NCBI GenBank assembly: GCA_003151745.1
Contig: PLYJ01000096.1
Location: 1 to 41,570 of the forward strand
Source of the DNA: Bacteroidota bacterium
GTDB taxonomy: Bacteria > Bacteroidota > Bacteroidia > AKYH767-A > 2013-40CM-41-45
Direction of reading: 5' to 3'
DNA length: 41,570 bases
Shown: in pieces, positions 32,959 through 40,877 of the stretch
How positions within the stretch are numbered: the first letter of the stretch is position 1
Layout of the letters: each line of letters begins with the position of its first letter
Made by a program: the position numbers and the translations under genes
Notes under the pieces: generated by a model
Told to the model about the DNA's origin: nothing
The model's input: the letters and a program-made list of their open reading frames with translations, nothing else
Database searches by the model: none

Positions 32959-33525
32959 AAAATTCACGAGTGCTCTGTCAAATTCACCCATAACTCTAAT
33001 GAGGTTATGGCTAACACTATCAATTTCACACGTAACTTTATAAATTTCATGCATGAATTTAGTGATTTCATGCGTGACTCTATCGAAGTTACTCATAACT
33101 CCGTCGAAGTCATGGATAACTCTATCACATTCACCCATAGCTTTATCAAAGCCATGCATGAATTCATCAAATTCACGCGAAGCCTTTAGATGATTACAGG
33201 TGACTTCATTCGTGTCATGCATAAATTCATTAAAATTACGCATAACCTTTTCAAGATGATGCGAAGAATTTGTAGTGTTACGCATGAAATTATAAATTTT
33301 GTGCATGAACTGGTAATTTCATGCATAGAATTAGAAAAGTTACGCGTGAAATTTATAAAGTTATGCGTGAAATTTGTAAAGTTACGCGATTCCTGAAAAA
33401 TTCATGCGAAGAATTAATAATTTCACGCATGAAATTAGCAACGTTACGCATGAAATTAATAATATTCGTCGAAAACTGAAAAAGTTACGCGTAACTTCAA
33501 AAAAGTTATACGAAGCGCTGATAAG
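32959..33525. repeat. Degenerate 21-bp tandem array, about 27 units
   Basis: Units of 21 bp run from 32959 with a consensus near TTCATGCATGAATTTATCAAA or TTACGCATGAAATTTATAA. The core ATGCAT varies to ACGCAT, ACGCGT or ATGCGT. The 21-bp phase holds for 17 units, shifts by one base at about 33316 and by one more by 33400. The plus-strand frame reads the same M/T-H-x-F-I-x-F heptads as the 15.3-kb array but is broken by a TAG (33187-33189) and the phase shifts. A minus-strand frame (32923-33306) reads F-D-[K/E/R]-V-M-H-E-type heptads. Confidence 0.88.
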
Positions 33526-33750
33526 GCTTTACATGGTTTTTGAATGTCCGGGCAGTTAAGAAACTGCATCTTTATTCAAAAAAGCCCTCATAAGTTAAAC
33601 TATCGTCTTCATTGAATTCAAATGCGAACATGATAAATCTGTCAGCGAATTTTGAGGTGTCTCATCATCAAAAATAACAGTTGATTATCAAAGCAAACTA
33701 ACTGTAGTTAATGTTGAGAAGCCCCTGAAAAGAAAAATGTGTCGAATTCA
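33526..33750. other. Gene-free region between the array and nrdA
   Basis: These 225 bp carry the 3' end of nrdA transcripts. I see no gene, no convincing terminator and no repeat. Confidence 0.5.
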
Positions 33751-36207
33751 TTACGATCCGCAAGCCAAACAATTATCCGGGTCATCCAATGAGCAGGTCA
33801 TTTGATCAAACGCCTCTTCCTTGCTGATGGTGGCTGTTACGGTACCGTTAGCGCCATTCGTAATAACTGTGGCACCGGCTTTTGCTGCGGCAACTTCAGC
33901 TTGTAATTCGGTAGCGGCGAGTGCATCATCGGCAGTTTGCTTCATCATGCCTGTGTCAATAGTAAACTTGATGGCATCGGCAGCAGATTTGGTGCGCAGG
34001 TAGTACATGCCTGTCTTCAATCCCTTCTTCCAGGCATAGAAGTGCATGCTGGTGAGCTTGGCGAAGTTAGCATCCTGTATGAACAGGTTGAGGCTCTGGC
34101 TTTGGCAGATGTAAGCGCCGCGGTCAGCAGCCATATCAATGATAGCACGTTGCTTGATCTCCCACACAGTTTTGTAAATTTCTTTAATGTCTTGCGGAAT
34201 CTCTGCGATGTTTTGCACGGAACCGTTGGCAGCGATAATCTTGCTCTTCATGTTATCGTTCCAGAGGCCCATCTTCACAAGGTCTTTCAACAAGTGCTTG
34301 TTTACGATGGGGAATTCTCCGCTCAATACCCTGCGTGTATATATGTTGCTGGTATAAGGTTCAAAACATTCGTTGTTGCCTAGTATCTGGGATGTGCTTG
34401 CTGTTGGCATCGGTGCAATAAGAAGAGAATTGCGTACGCCAAATTTCTTCACTTCTTCTTTTAACACCGCCCATTCCCAACGATCAGTAGGAGTAACATT
34501 CCACATATCATACTGGAAGATGCCCTGTGATACCGGTGATCCTTCATACGTTTGATACGCGCCGTCTCTCTTGGCAAGATCTTTAGATGCAGTCATGGCT
34601 GCGTAATAAATCGTTTCGTGAATTTCTTTGTTAAGCTGGCGCGCTTCCTCGCTGTCGAAAGGCATGCGCATCAAAATGAATGCATCTGCTAATCCCTGCA
34701 CACCGATACCGATGGGGCGGTGTCGCATGTTGCTGTTGCGAGCTTCTTCAACAGGATAGTAGTTAATGTCAATAACCTTGTTCAGGTTTTTGGTGATGAC
34801 GTATGTGATGTCAAATAACTTATTGTGATCGAATTGTCCGTTAATAACAAAGCGTGGCAGTGCAATCGAAGCAAGGTTGCAAACTGCGATTTCATCAGAA
34901 GAAGTGTATTCCACGATTTCCGTGCAAAGGTTGCTGCTCTTAATAGTTCCAAGATTCTTTTGATTTGACTTTTCGTTGCAGGCATCTTTATAGAGAATAT
35001 AAGGAGTGCCTGTTTCAATCTGAGATTCAAGAATGGCAAACCACAGCTCCTGTGCTTTTACGGTTCTTCTTGCCTTGTCTTTTTGCTCATAGCTTGTGTA
35101 AAGCTCTTCAAACTTGGCACCGTAACAATCAGCCAGGCCCGGTGCTTCGTTCGGACAGAACAAGCTCCATTCGCCATCTTCTTCTACACGCTTCATGAAC
35201 AGATCAGGAATCCACATAGCATAGAACAGATCACGGGCGCGAAGCTCTTCCTTGCCGTGATTCTTCTTCAATCCGAGGAAATCAAAAATATCAGCATGCC
35301 ATGGTTCAAGATAAATAGCGAATGAACCTTTGCGCTTGCCTCCGCCCTGGTCAACGTAACGGGCTGTGTCGTTAAATACACGCAGCATAGGAACAATGCC
35401 GTTGGAAGTTCCGTTGGTTCCTCTGATATAAGAACCTGTTGCACGCACATTATGAATGCTAAGGCCAATGCCTCCTGCACTTTGTGAAATCTTGGCGCAG
35501 TTCTTTAATGTATTGTAGATGCCATCAATGCTGTCATCCTGCATAGTCAACAGGAAGCAGGAAGAAAGTTGTGGCTTAGGTGTGCCTGCATTGAAAAGAG
35601 TAGGAGTAGCGTGCGTGAACCAACGCTCACTCATTAAATTGTACGTCTCGATAACAGAATCAAGGTCTTCTTTATGTATGCCTACAGCCACGCGCATGAT
35701 CATGTGCTGGGGGCGCTCTGCCACCATTCCATTCATCTTTAACAGGTAGGACTTCTCCAAGGTCTTAAAGCCAAAATAATCATAACCGAAGTCACGGTCA
35801 TAAATTATCGTGCTATCAAGCAAGTCACGGTTGTTCCAGATGATTTCGAAGACATCATCGGCAAGTAGTTGTGCATGCTTACCTGTTTTCGAATCCACAT
35901 ATTCATACATATCCTTCATCGTTTCACTGAAGGACTTCTTGGTGTTCTTGTGCAGGTTGCTCACGGCGATGCGGGCAGCAAGCACAGCATAGTCCGGGTG
36001 CTTGGTAGTCAGTGATGCAGCAATCTCAGCAGCGAGGTTGTCCAACTGCGAAGTAGTAACGCCATCGAAAATGCCTTCAATGACTTTCTGCGCCACGCTG
36101 AATGTTTCAACATGCTCAGATAAACCATAGGCAAGCTTTTGAATTCTTGCAGTTACTTTGTCAAATTTGACAGATTCTTTTCTGCCATCACGTTTAGCGA
36201 CGAACAT
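33751..36207 (-). CDS. nrdA: Ribonucleoside-diphosphate reductase, alpha subunit
   Basis: This is the catalytic subunit of class I ribonucleotide reductase, which makes deoxyribonucleotides. The 818-residue protein has an N-terminal ATP-cone ([28 protein letters not shown]), the [21 protein letters not shown] and SGNLC-like [13 protein letters not shown] active-site segments, a [33 protein letters not shown] block, and the C-terminal redox pair in DNCLACGS. Length is normal for the Bacteroidota/eukaryote-like type. It lies downstream of nrdB with an S23-type gene inserted between them. Confidence 0.97.
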   Translation of the reverse strand: MFVAKRDGRKESVKFDKVTARIQKLAYGLSEHVETFSVAQKVIEGIFDGVTTSQLDNLAAEIAASLTTKHPDYAVLAARIAVSNLHKNTKKSFSETMKDMYEYVDSKTGKHAQLLADDVFEIIWNNRDLLDSTIIYDRDFGYDYFGFKTLEKSYLLKMNGMVAERPQHMIMRVAVGIHKEDLDSVIETYNLMSERWFTHATPTLFNAGTPKPQLSSCFLLTMQDDSIDGIYNTLKNCAKISQSAGGIGLSIHNVRATGSYIRGTNGTSNGIVPMLRVFNDTARYVDQGGGKRKGSFAIYLEPWHADIFDFLGLKKNHGKEELRARDLFYAMWIPDLFMKRVEEDGEWSLFCPNEAPGLADCYGAKFEELYTSYEQKDKARRTVKAQELWFAILESQIETGTPYILYKDACNEKSNQKNLGTIKSSNLCTEIVEYTSSDEIAVCNLASIALPRFVINGQFDHNKLFDITYVITKNLNKVIDINYYPVEEARNSNMRHRPIGIGVQGLADAFILMRMPFDSEEARQLNKEIHETIYYAAMTASKDLAKRDGAYQTYEGSPVSQGIFQYDMWNVTPTDRWEWAVLKEEVKKFGVRNSLLIAPMPTASTSQILGNNECFEPYTSNIYTRRVLSGEFPIVNKHLLKDLVKMGLWNDNMKSKIIAANGSVQNIAEIPQDIKEIYKTVWEIKQRAIIDMAADRGAYICQSQSLNLFIQDANFAKLTSMHFYAWKKGLKTGMYYLRTKSAADAIKFTIDTGMMKQTADDALAATELQAEVAAAKAGATVITNGANGTVTATISKEEAFDQMTCSLDDPDNCLACGS

Positions 36208-36215
36208 AGTTTTTT

Positions 36216-36250
36216 AGTATTAAGTATGTAGTATAATGTATTATGATTAG
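36216..36250. repeat. Heptamer words on the nrdA side of the S23 gene
   Basis: AGTATTA, AGTATGT, AGTATAA and TGTATTA follow one another in 7-bp phase. Related words in the opposite orientation (ATACTTT, GTACTCA, GTACTTT) flank the other side of the S23 gene at 36635-36662. Confidence 0.65.
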
Positions 36251-36597
36251 CGCAATGTTGATTGGAGGCCAAATGCCATATTTTGAATATCGTTTACTTT
36301 TTTTACGATGTCATTTAACTCTTCAGGCTGAATAAAATTTAACCGTTGAGAAATGATCAATTGGGTTTCTAATTCGAATGAGGACCCAATGGCTATTCCT
36401 AAAAAGTGATTAAACTCGCCCTTGGTATTTCTGCCCGCACCTTCGGCTATATTAGATGGAACCGAAACCGCTCCTCTATTTATCTGAGAAACTAATCCAA
36501 ATCGCTCATCGGCAGGAAACTTTTTTGTGAGTGCATAAATCTCAGTTGCCAGATCAACGGACTTCTGCCACACTTTTAGATCTTTGAATTTGTGCAT
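36247..36597 (-). CDS. Four-helix-bundle protein, S23 / rRNA-intervening-sequence family
   Basis: This is a 116-residue soluble protein of the S23 family, first known from intervening sequences in 23S rRNA genes and also related to the Avd accessory proteins of diversity-generating retroelements. The signature is complete: MHKFKDLKVWQKSVDLATEIY, then FGLVSQINRGAVSVPSNIAEGAGR, a conserved F-x-x-FL-x-IA-x-GS-x-x-E-x-ET block, and a final helix. Its molecular function is not established. It sits between nrdB and nrdA on the same strand, a site where no extra gene is expected, and is flanked by short inverted heptamer words. Confidence 0.92.
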   Translation of the reverse strand: MHKFKDLKVWQKSVDLATEIYALTKKFPADERFGLVSQINRGAVSVPSNIAEGAGRNTKGEFNHFLGIAIGSSFELETQLIISQRLNFIQPEELNDIVKKVNDIQNMAFGLQSTLR

Positions 36598-36634
36598 TAT
36601 GAATTACAGATATAGTTGATCGAATACGGTCTTA

Positions 36635-36662
36635 ATACTTTGTACTCAATACTTTGTACTTT
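36635..36662. repeat. Heptamer words on the nrdB side of the S23 gene
   Basis: ATACTTT, GTACTCA, ATACTTT and GTACTTT follow in 7-bp phase, roughly the reverse complement of the AGTATTA-type words at 36216-36250. Confidence 0.65.
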
Positions 36663-36663
36663 C

Positions 36664-37632
36664 TCAAAAGTCTTCGTCTAATTTAAAGACATTCTCTTCT
36701 GTCTGCTGCCCTACCGATGCTTTCTTGTATTCGCTTACCCTCTTTTCAAAGAAATTGGTTTTGCCTTGCAGCGAAATCATTTCCATGAAATCAAACGGGT
36801 TGGTGCTGTTATAGTGTTTCTCATTGCCGAGTGACATTAATAAGCGGTCAGCAACGAACTCGATGTATTGGCACATCATTTTTGCATTCATTCCGATGAG
36901 GGATACAGGCAATGCATCGGTTACAAACTCATGTTCATTCGTTACGGCATCCTTGATGATTTCAAGTATTCTTGACTTCGGCAGCTTTTCATTCAGCATA
37001 CCATATAATAAGCATGCAAAATCACAGTGCATGCCCTCATCACGGGAAATAAATTCATTAGAAGTGCAAAGTCCCGGCATCAGTCCGCGCTTCTTCAGCC
37101 AGAAAATAGAGCAGAAAGAACCGCTGAAGAAAATGCCTTCCACGGCAGCAAATGCAACAAGGCGTTCAGCAAAGCTGCCATTACCTATCCATTTCAAAGC
37201 CCACTCTGCTTTCTTCTTTACACAAGGAACAGTTTCAATGGCATTAAAGAGCATCTTCTTATCAGCAGTATCCTTTATGTATGAGTCAATAAGTAAGGAA
37301 TACATCTCACTGTGGATGTTTTCAATCATGATCTGAAACCCATAAAAGCAACGTGCTTCAGGCAACTGCACTTCATTCATGAAGTTAGTAGCCAGATTTT
37401 CATTCACGATGCCATCGCTGGCAGCAAAGAATGCAAGCACATGTTTTACAAAGTGTCGTTCGTCATTATTCAACTTGTCTTCCCAGTCTTTCTGGTCAGC
37501 ATGAAGGTCAATTTCTTCAGCCGTCCAGAAACTCTGTTCTGCTTTCTTATACATTTCCCAGATCTTCGGATACTTGATCGGAAAGAGGACGAAACGCTCT
37601 TTGTTTTCTTCTAACAGTACTTCTTTGCTCAT
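36664..37632 (-). CDS. nrdB: Ribonucleoside-diphosphate reductase, beta subunit
   Basis: This is the radical-generating subunit of class I ribonucleotide reductase. In the 322-residue protein the di-iron ligands and radical tyrosine are in place: D46 (EEIDLHAD), E104 and H107 with Y111 in [13 protein letters not shown], and the second helix pair in [10 protein letters not shown] and RDEGMHCDF. The sequence is strikingly like eukaryotic R2 ([30 protein letters not shown]), as is usual in Bacteroidota. The C-terminal VFKLDEDF is the peptide that docks to NrdA. It leads nrdB-S23-nrdA on the minus strand. Confidence 0.97.
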   Translation of the reverse strand: MSKEVLLEENKERFVLFPIKYPKIWEMYKKAEQSFWTAEEIDLHADQKDWEDKLNNDERHFVKHVLAFFAASDGIVNENLATNFMNEVQLPEARCFYGFQIMIENIHSEMYSLLIDSYIKDTADKKMLFNAIETVPCVKKKAEWALKWIGNGSFAERLVAFAAVEGIFFSGSFCSIFWLKKRGLMPGLCTSNEFISRDEGMHCDFACLLYGMLNEKLPKSRILEIIKDAVTNEHEFVTDALPVSLIGMNAKMMCQYIEFVADRLLMSLGNEKHYNSTNPFDFMEMISLQGKTNFFEKRVSEYKKASVGQQTEENVFKLDEDF

Positions 37633-37705
37633 AATAATTATTTAAGTTTTTTAAAATTAGAGGTGACTATTTCTTGACCCGTACTGATCTTTTTCAGAAC
37701 AGGTG

Positions 37706-37719
37706 TCCCGCATGCGGGA
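37706..37719. repeat. TCCCGCA/TGCGGGA palindrome, copy 2
   Basis: A perfect 14-bp palindrome without a loop, followed by TTAAAAT. Confidence 0.7.
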
Positions 37720-37840
37720 TTAAAATTTCTTTAAATATTGGTGTGCGTTGTGCGGACTAAAAGCGTCCTTTTGACCTCAACAAAAATTCTAATTCAAAAA
37801 GGATCATGCAATAGTTGCAAGTATTTTTTTTTAGTAATTA

Positions 37841-37857
37841 TGAACAAGTTTTGTTCA
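37841..37857. promoter_or_regulatory. Dyad upstream of nrdB, possible operator
   Basis: TGAACAA and TTGTTCA are separated by GTT, about 210 bp before the nrdB start. No regulator is identified. Confidence 0.35.
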
Positions 37858-37923
37858 AAAAATATTTTGCAAAAAACGTAACCACTAAAGTACAACAGTA
37901 GCAGCAAGTTAGAGCGATATGAA

Positions 37924-37939
37924 TCCCGCACATGCGGGA
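37924..37939. repeat. TCCCGCA/TGCGGGA palindrome, copy 3
   Basis: The same 7-bp arms as copy 2 with a 2-nt loop, again followed by TTAAAA. Confidence 0.7.
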
Positions 37940-38098
37940 TTAAAAATTTTAAAAAGTTGGAAAATTGATAAAGATTATGGAGAACGGAAGTTGAAGTTAT
38001 GAACAGATTTTATCGCTTTTAAAGGATTTCGAAAAGCAATTTTACTTTTCAGCGGTCAAATGTTCGGCAGCGACTTCTAATTCTTTATACCACTTCTT

Positions 38099-38620
38099 TC
38101 AAAACTTGCGGATGAGCGATTCTTTCAAAAACTTATATAAAGGAACCTTCAAACTCTCTCCCAGCTTGCAAGCCGGCTTGCAGATGCTCCACCGGTCGTA
38201 GTTCACTGCCTCCACGCTGTTCTTCATTTTATTGATGCGCACAGGATAGAGATGGCAGGAAACAGGTTTCTTGAAACCAATCTTCCCTTCGTAGTAAGCC
38301 TTTTCAATGCCGCACTTCACGATACCATGTTCATCCCTGATGGTATAAGCGCATTCACGCCCGGCAATTAATGGCGTTACCCATTCTGTCTTTTCATAGC
38401 GGATATAACGTCCCTGTTTCTCAATGGCTTTTCTTCCCTTTTCTGTTAGATAGGGCTTTACCTTGTCGTAAATCTCATCGAGGACACCAATCTCTTCGTC
38501 TTCGAGCGGAGCGCCATAGTCGCCTTTCACACAACATCCTCCTTTGCAGGCATGAAGATCACATACAAACTTCTTTTCAATCAGGTCTTCTGATACTAAT
38601 GTTTCTCCAATGGCAATCAT
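38099..38620 (-). CDS. DUF3109 cysteine-rich protein, ending at a probable premature stop
   Basis: This is a 173-residue protein of the DUF3109 family, a conserved Bacteroidota protein with cysteines suggestive of metal or Fe-S binding: C20, C25, C29 and C30 in FVCDLHACKGGCC, then RECAYTI, KCGIEKAYYEG, PVSCHLYPVR and ICKPACKLGE. Function unknown. The start at 38620 is preferred because a -7 box TACCTTTG ends five bases before it. The frame stops with TGA at 38099-38101 after LIRKF, but continues in frame as KKWYKELEVAAEHLTAEK to a TAA at 38042-38044. That tail fits the usual family ending, so the TGA looks like a nonsense change removing about 19 residues. Confidence 0.9.
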   Translation of the reverse strand: MIAIGETLVSEDLIEKKFVCDLHACKGGCCVKGDYGAPLEDEEIGVLDEIYDKVKPYLTEKGRKAIEKQGRYIRYEKTEWVTPLIAGRECAYTIRDEHGIVKCGIEKAYYEGKIGFKKPVSCHLYPVRINKMKNSVEAVNYDRWSICKPACKLGESLKVPLYKFLKESLIRKF

Positions 38621-38624
38621 GCCG

Positions 38625-38632
38625 CAAAGGTA
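38625..38632 (-). promoter_or_regulatory. -7 box of the DUF3109 gene, leaderless arrangement
   Basis: The minus strand reads TACCTTTG followed by CGGC and the ATG. The transcript should start at or within a base or two of the start codon. Confidence 0.6.
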
Positions 38633-38640
38633 CGCATACA

Positions 38641-38724
38641 CGTTTACAGTTTACGGTCTACGGTTTCCGGTTATTGGAAATTTAGCAGTTGGCTAGCTGT
38701 AAACCGTAAACTGTAAGCTGTATT
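38641..38724. repeat. Heptamer-periodic palindrome between divergent DUF3109 and glyS
   Basis: Twelve words in unbroken 7-bp phase: CGTTTAC, AGTTTAC, GGTCTAC and GGTTTCC types on the left, CTGTAAA, CCGTAAA, CTGTAAG and CTGTATT on the right. The ends are approximate reverse complements. It lies between two outward-facing -7 boxes, so its outer words overlap both promoters. Confidence 0.88.
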
Positions 38725-38728
38725 TTTG
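38721..38728 (+). promoter_or_regulatory. -7 box of glyS, leaderless arrangement
   Basis: TATTTTTG followed by CGCC and the ATG mirrors the divergent DUF3109 promoter. The last heptamer word of the palindrome supplies the TATT of this box. Confidence 0.6.
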
Positions 38729-38732
38729 CGCC

Positions 38733-40277
38733 ATGGCAAACCAGGAAGACCTTTTTAAGAATATCATCTCTCATGCTAAAGAGTATGGTTTTATTTTTCA
38801 GTCATCGGAAATTTATGATGGCCTGAGCGCAGTATATGATTACGGACAAAACGGCGCTGAGTTAAAGAAGAACATCCGTGATTACTGGTGGAAGTCTATG
38901 GTGCAGATGAATGAAAACATCGTCGGCATTGACTCAGCCATCTTTATGCACCCCACTGTCTGGAAAGCATCCGGGCACGTGGATGCCTTCAATGATCCTT
39001 TGATAGATAATAAAGACTCAAAGAAGCGATACCGTGCCGATGTATTGATTGAAGATCATGTTGCAAAGATTGAAGCGAAGATTCAGAAGGAAATTAGCAA
39101 GGCAAGCGAACGGTTCGGAGATAAATTCGATGAAGCGGTGTTTCGGTCTACCAATCCCCGCGTAGTTGAAAACCAAAAGAAGATTGACGAGATCAATAAC
39201 CGCTTCAAGAATGCATTGGAGAAAAATGATTTAACAGAAGTCCGTCAGATTATCATTGATCTTGAAATTGTGTGTCCCGTCAGTGGAAGCCGCAACTGGA
39301 CAGAAGTAAGGCAGTTCAACCTGATGTTCTCCACGCAGATGGGTTCAGTAAGTGAAGATGCAGGCACTATTTATCTCCGCCCTGAAACGGCACAAGGCAT
39401 CTTCGTGAATTTCCTCAACGTGCAGAAGACAGGAAGAATGAAAATCCCTTTTGGCATTGCACAAACAGGAAAAGCTTTCCGCAATGAAATTGTTGCGAGG
39501 CAGTTCATCTTCCGCATGAGGGAGTTTGAGCAGATGGAAATGCAGTTCTTCGTGAAGCCGGGCACAGAAATGGAATGGTACAACAAGTGGAAAGAAGCCC
39601 GTATGAAATGGCATCGCACACTTGGTTTTCCTGAAAGCAAACACCGTTTCCATGATCATATAAAGCTTGCACATTATGCCAATGCTGCCTGCGATATTGA
39701 ATTCGAATTTCCTTTCGGGTTCAAAGAACTGGAAGGCATTCACTCACGAACTGACTTCGACTTAAAGAGCCACGAACAGTTTTCAGGCAAGAAACTTCAA
39801 TACTTTGATTCTGACGACAATCAAAATTTCGTTCCTTATGTAGTGGAAACGAGCATTGGTTTGGACAGAATGTTTCTTGCTATTCTTTCACAGGCATATA
39901 AAGAAGAAAAACTGGAAGATGGTTCAGATCGTGTGGTACTCAACATTCCGCCGATGCTTGCGCCCATTAAATGTGCCATCCTTCCATTAGTAAAAAAAGA
40001 CGGCTTGCCGGAAAAAGCGCAGGAGATTATGGACGTGCTGAAATACGATCATCTGTGTTCTTACGAAGAAAAGGATTCCATTGGCAAACGATATAGAAGA
40101 CAGGATGCTATTGGAACGCCTTATGCTGTCACTATTGATCATCAAACGCTGGAAGATAGCACCGTTACCATTCGCGAACGCGACTCCATGAAGCAGGAAA
40201 GGATTCCTGTTGACAATGTGGCAAAGATTGTGAGTGAGAGGGTGGATATGAGGAAGGCGCTTACTCAATTGAATTAA
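38733..40277 (+). CDS. glyS: Glycyl-tRNA synthetase (alpha2 type)
   Basis: This class II synthetase charges tRNA-Gly. The 514-residue protein is of the eukaryote/archaea-like single-chain type: ISHAKEYGFIFQSSEIYDGLSAVYDYG at the start, motif 2 region FRNEIVARQFIFRMREFEQMEMQFF, motif 3 region PYVVETSIGLDRMFLAIL, and an anticodon-binding domain from about residue 410 (APIKCAILPLVKKDGLPEKAQEI). Length is normal. The ATG follows a -7 box by four bases, so the mRNA is probably leaderless. Confidence 0.97.
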   Translation: MANQEDLFKNIISHAKEYGFIFQSSEIYDGLSAVYDYGQNGAELKKNIRDYWWKSMVQMNENIVGIDSAIFMHPTVWKASGHVDAFNDPLIDNKDSKKRYRADVLIEDHVAKIEAKIQKEISKASERFGDKFDEAVFRSTNPRVVENQKKIDEINNRFKNALEKNDLTEVRQIIIDLEIVCPVSGSRNWTEVRQFNLMFSTQMGSVSEDAGTIYLRPETAQGIFVNFLNVQKTGRMKIPFGIAQTGKAFRNEIVARQFIFRMREFEQMEMQFFVKPGTEMEWYNKWKEARMKWHRTLGFPESKHRFHDHIKLAHYANAACDIEFEFPFGFKELEGIHSRTDFDLKSHEQFSGKKLQYFDSDDNQNFVPYVVETSIGLDRMFLAILSQAYKEEKLEDGSDRVVLNIPPMLAPIKCAILPLVKKDGLPEKAQEIMDVLKYDHLCSYEEKDSIGKRYRRQDAIGTPYAVTIDHQTLEDSTVTIRERDSMKQERIPVDNVAKIVSERVDMRKALTQLN

Positions 40278-40293
40278 GAAGTTTATGATGCAC

Positions 40294-40356
40294 GATTTAC
40301 AGTTCACAATTCACGATGGGCAACTAATCATGAATTGTGAATTATTAATTATGAAT
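40294..40356. repeat. Heptamer-periodic palindrome between glyS and the Rieske gene
   Basis: Nine 7-bp words: GATTTAC, AGTTCAC and AATTCAC on the left, CATGAAT, TGTGAAT, TATTAAT and TATGAAT on the right. The halves are approximate reverse complements. The words resemble those of the sodA element at 6232. Confidence 0.85.
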
Positions 40357-40362
40357 TGATTT

Positions 40363-40821
40363 ATGACAAACAGAAGAGACTTTCTACTGCAAACCTGTTC
40401 CTTTTGCGCCGCTGCTGCGGGCTTAGGTTTTATTGCCTCACAGCTTGAAAGCTGCAAAACGCCGGAAGGAATCAAGACAGAAGGAAATAAACCGGAAGCA
40501 ATCAAGGCAGAAGTAACAAAAAGCCAGATCAATATTCTGGCTAAAGCTTTTGACAGTCAGAACAATTATTTAGTAAAAGACATGTCGCTTGAATTTGATG
40601 TGCTGGTGGTGAAATATCCTGATGGAACCTATTCTGCCTTGCAGATGAGATGCACACACAGAAGCTACCCTCTGCAAGTTACACCTACTGGCTTGGTTTG
40701 CAATAATCATGGCAGTGAATTTGATTTCAACGGTAACGTAACCAAACAGCCTGCTTCAATGCCTCTTAAAAAATATCCCGCAACTGTTGAAAACGGAAAG
40801 ATAGTGGTGAACCTGGTTTGA
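40363..40821 (+). CDS. Rieske [2Fe-2S] protein with Tat-type signal
   Basis: This is a 152-residue exported iron-sulfur protein. The N-terminus has a twin-arginine signal (TNRRDFLLQTCSFCAAAAGLGFIA). The Rieske cluster ligands are C97-T-H99 and C113-x2-H116 (MRCTHRSYPLQ ... LVCNNHGSEFD), with the usual GxVTKQPASMPLKKYP strand region after them. A cysteine at 31 follows the hydrophobic stretch but lacks a good lipobox. Such small Rieske proteins pass electrons in the periplasm; the partner is unknown. Confidence 0.94.
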   Translation: MTNRRDFLLQTCSFCAAAAGLGFIASQLESCKTPEGIKTEGNKPEAIKAEVTKSQINILAKAFDSQNNYLVKDMSLEFDVLVVKYPDGTYSALQMRCTHRSYPLQVTPTGLVCNNHGSEFDFNGNVTKQPASMPLKKYPATVENGKIVVNLV

Positions 40822-40877
40822 GGTTCGAAGTTTAAAGTTACGTAACATCAAACCACACACTTCAAACCCAAACCCAT

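Larger units (their letters stand above)
37633..38098. other. Long intergenic region upstream of nrdB
   Basis: This AT-rich region contains two TCCCGCA/TGCGGGA hairpins (37706-37719 and 37924-37939), both continued by ATTAAAA. It also holds a dyad TGAACAA-GTT-TTGTTCA (37841-37857) that could be an operator for nrdB. The last 55 bp (38042-38098) are an in-frame continuation of the DUF3109 gene past its stop. I found no convincing NrdR-box pair. Confidence 0.6.

Noticed and set aside
32959-33525. CRISPR array or VNTR with spacers
   Set aside because: The 21-bp periodicity covers the whole region without spacer segments.
37633-38098. NrdR boxes or a riboswitch upstream of nrdB
   Set aside because: No pair of sites matching the NrdR-box pattern and no conserved riboswitch core could be recognised; only a TGAACAA dyad is visible.
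30143-38101. Reassigned TGA codon (for example Trp)
   Set aside because: TGA is the normal stop of nuoN, the ECF sigma gene, metF, gatC and others. TGA replaces Trp in Mod and probably Gly in DUF3109, so no single reassignment fits.
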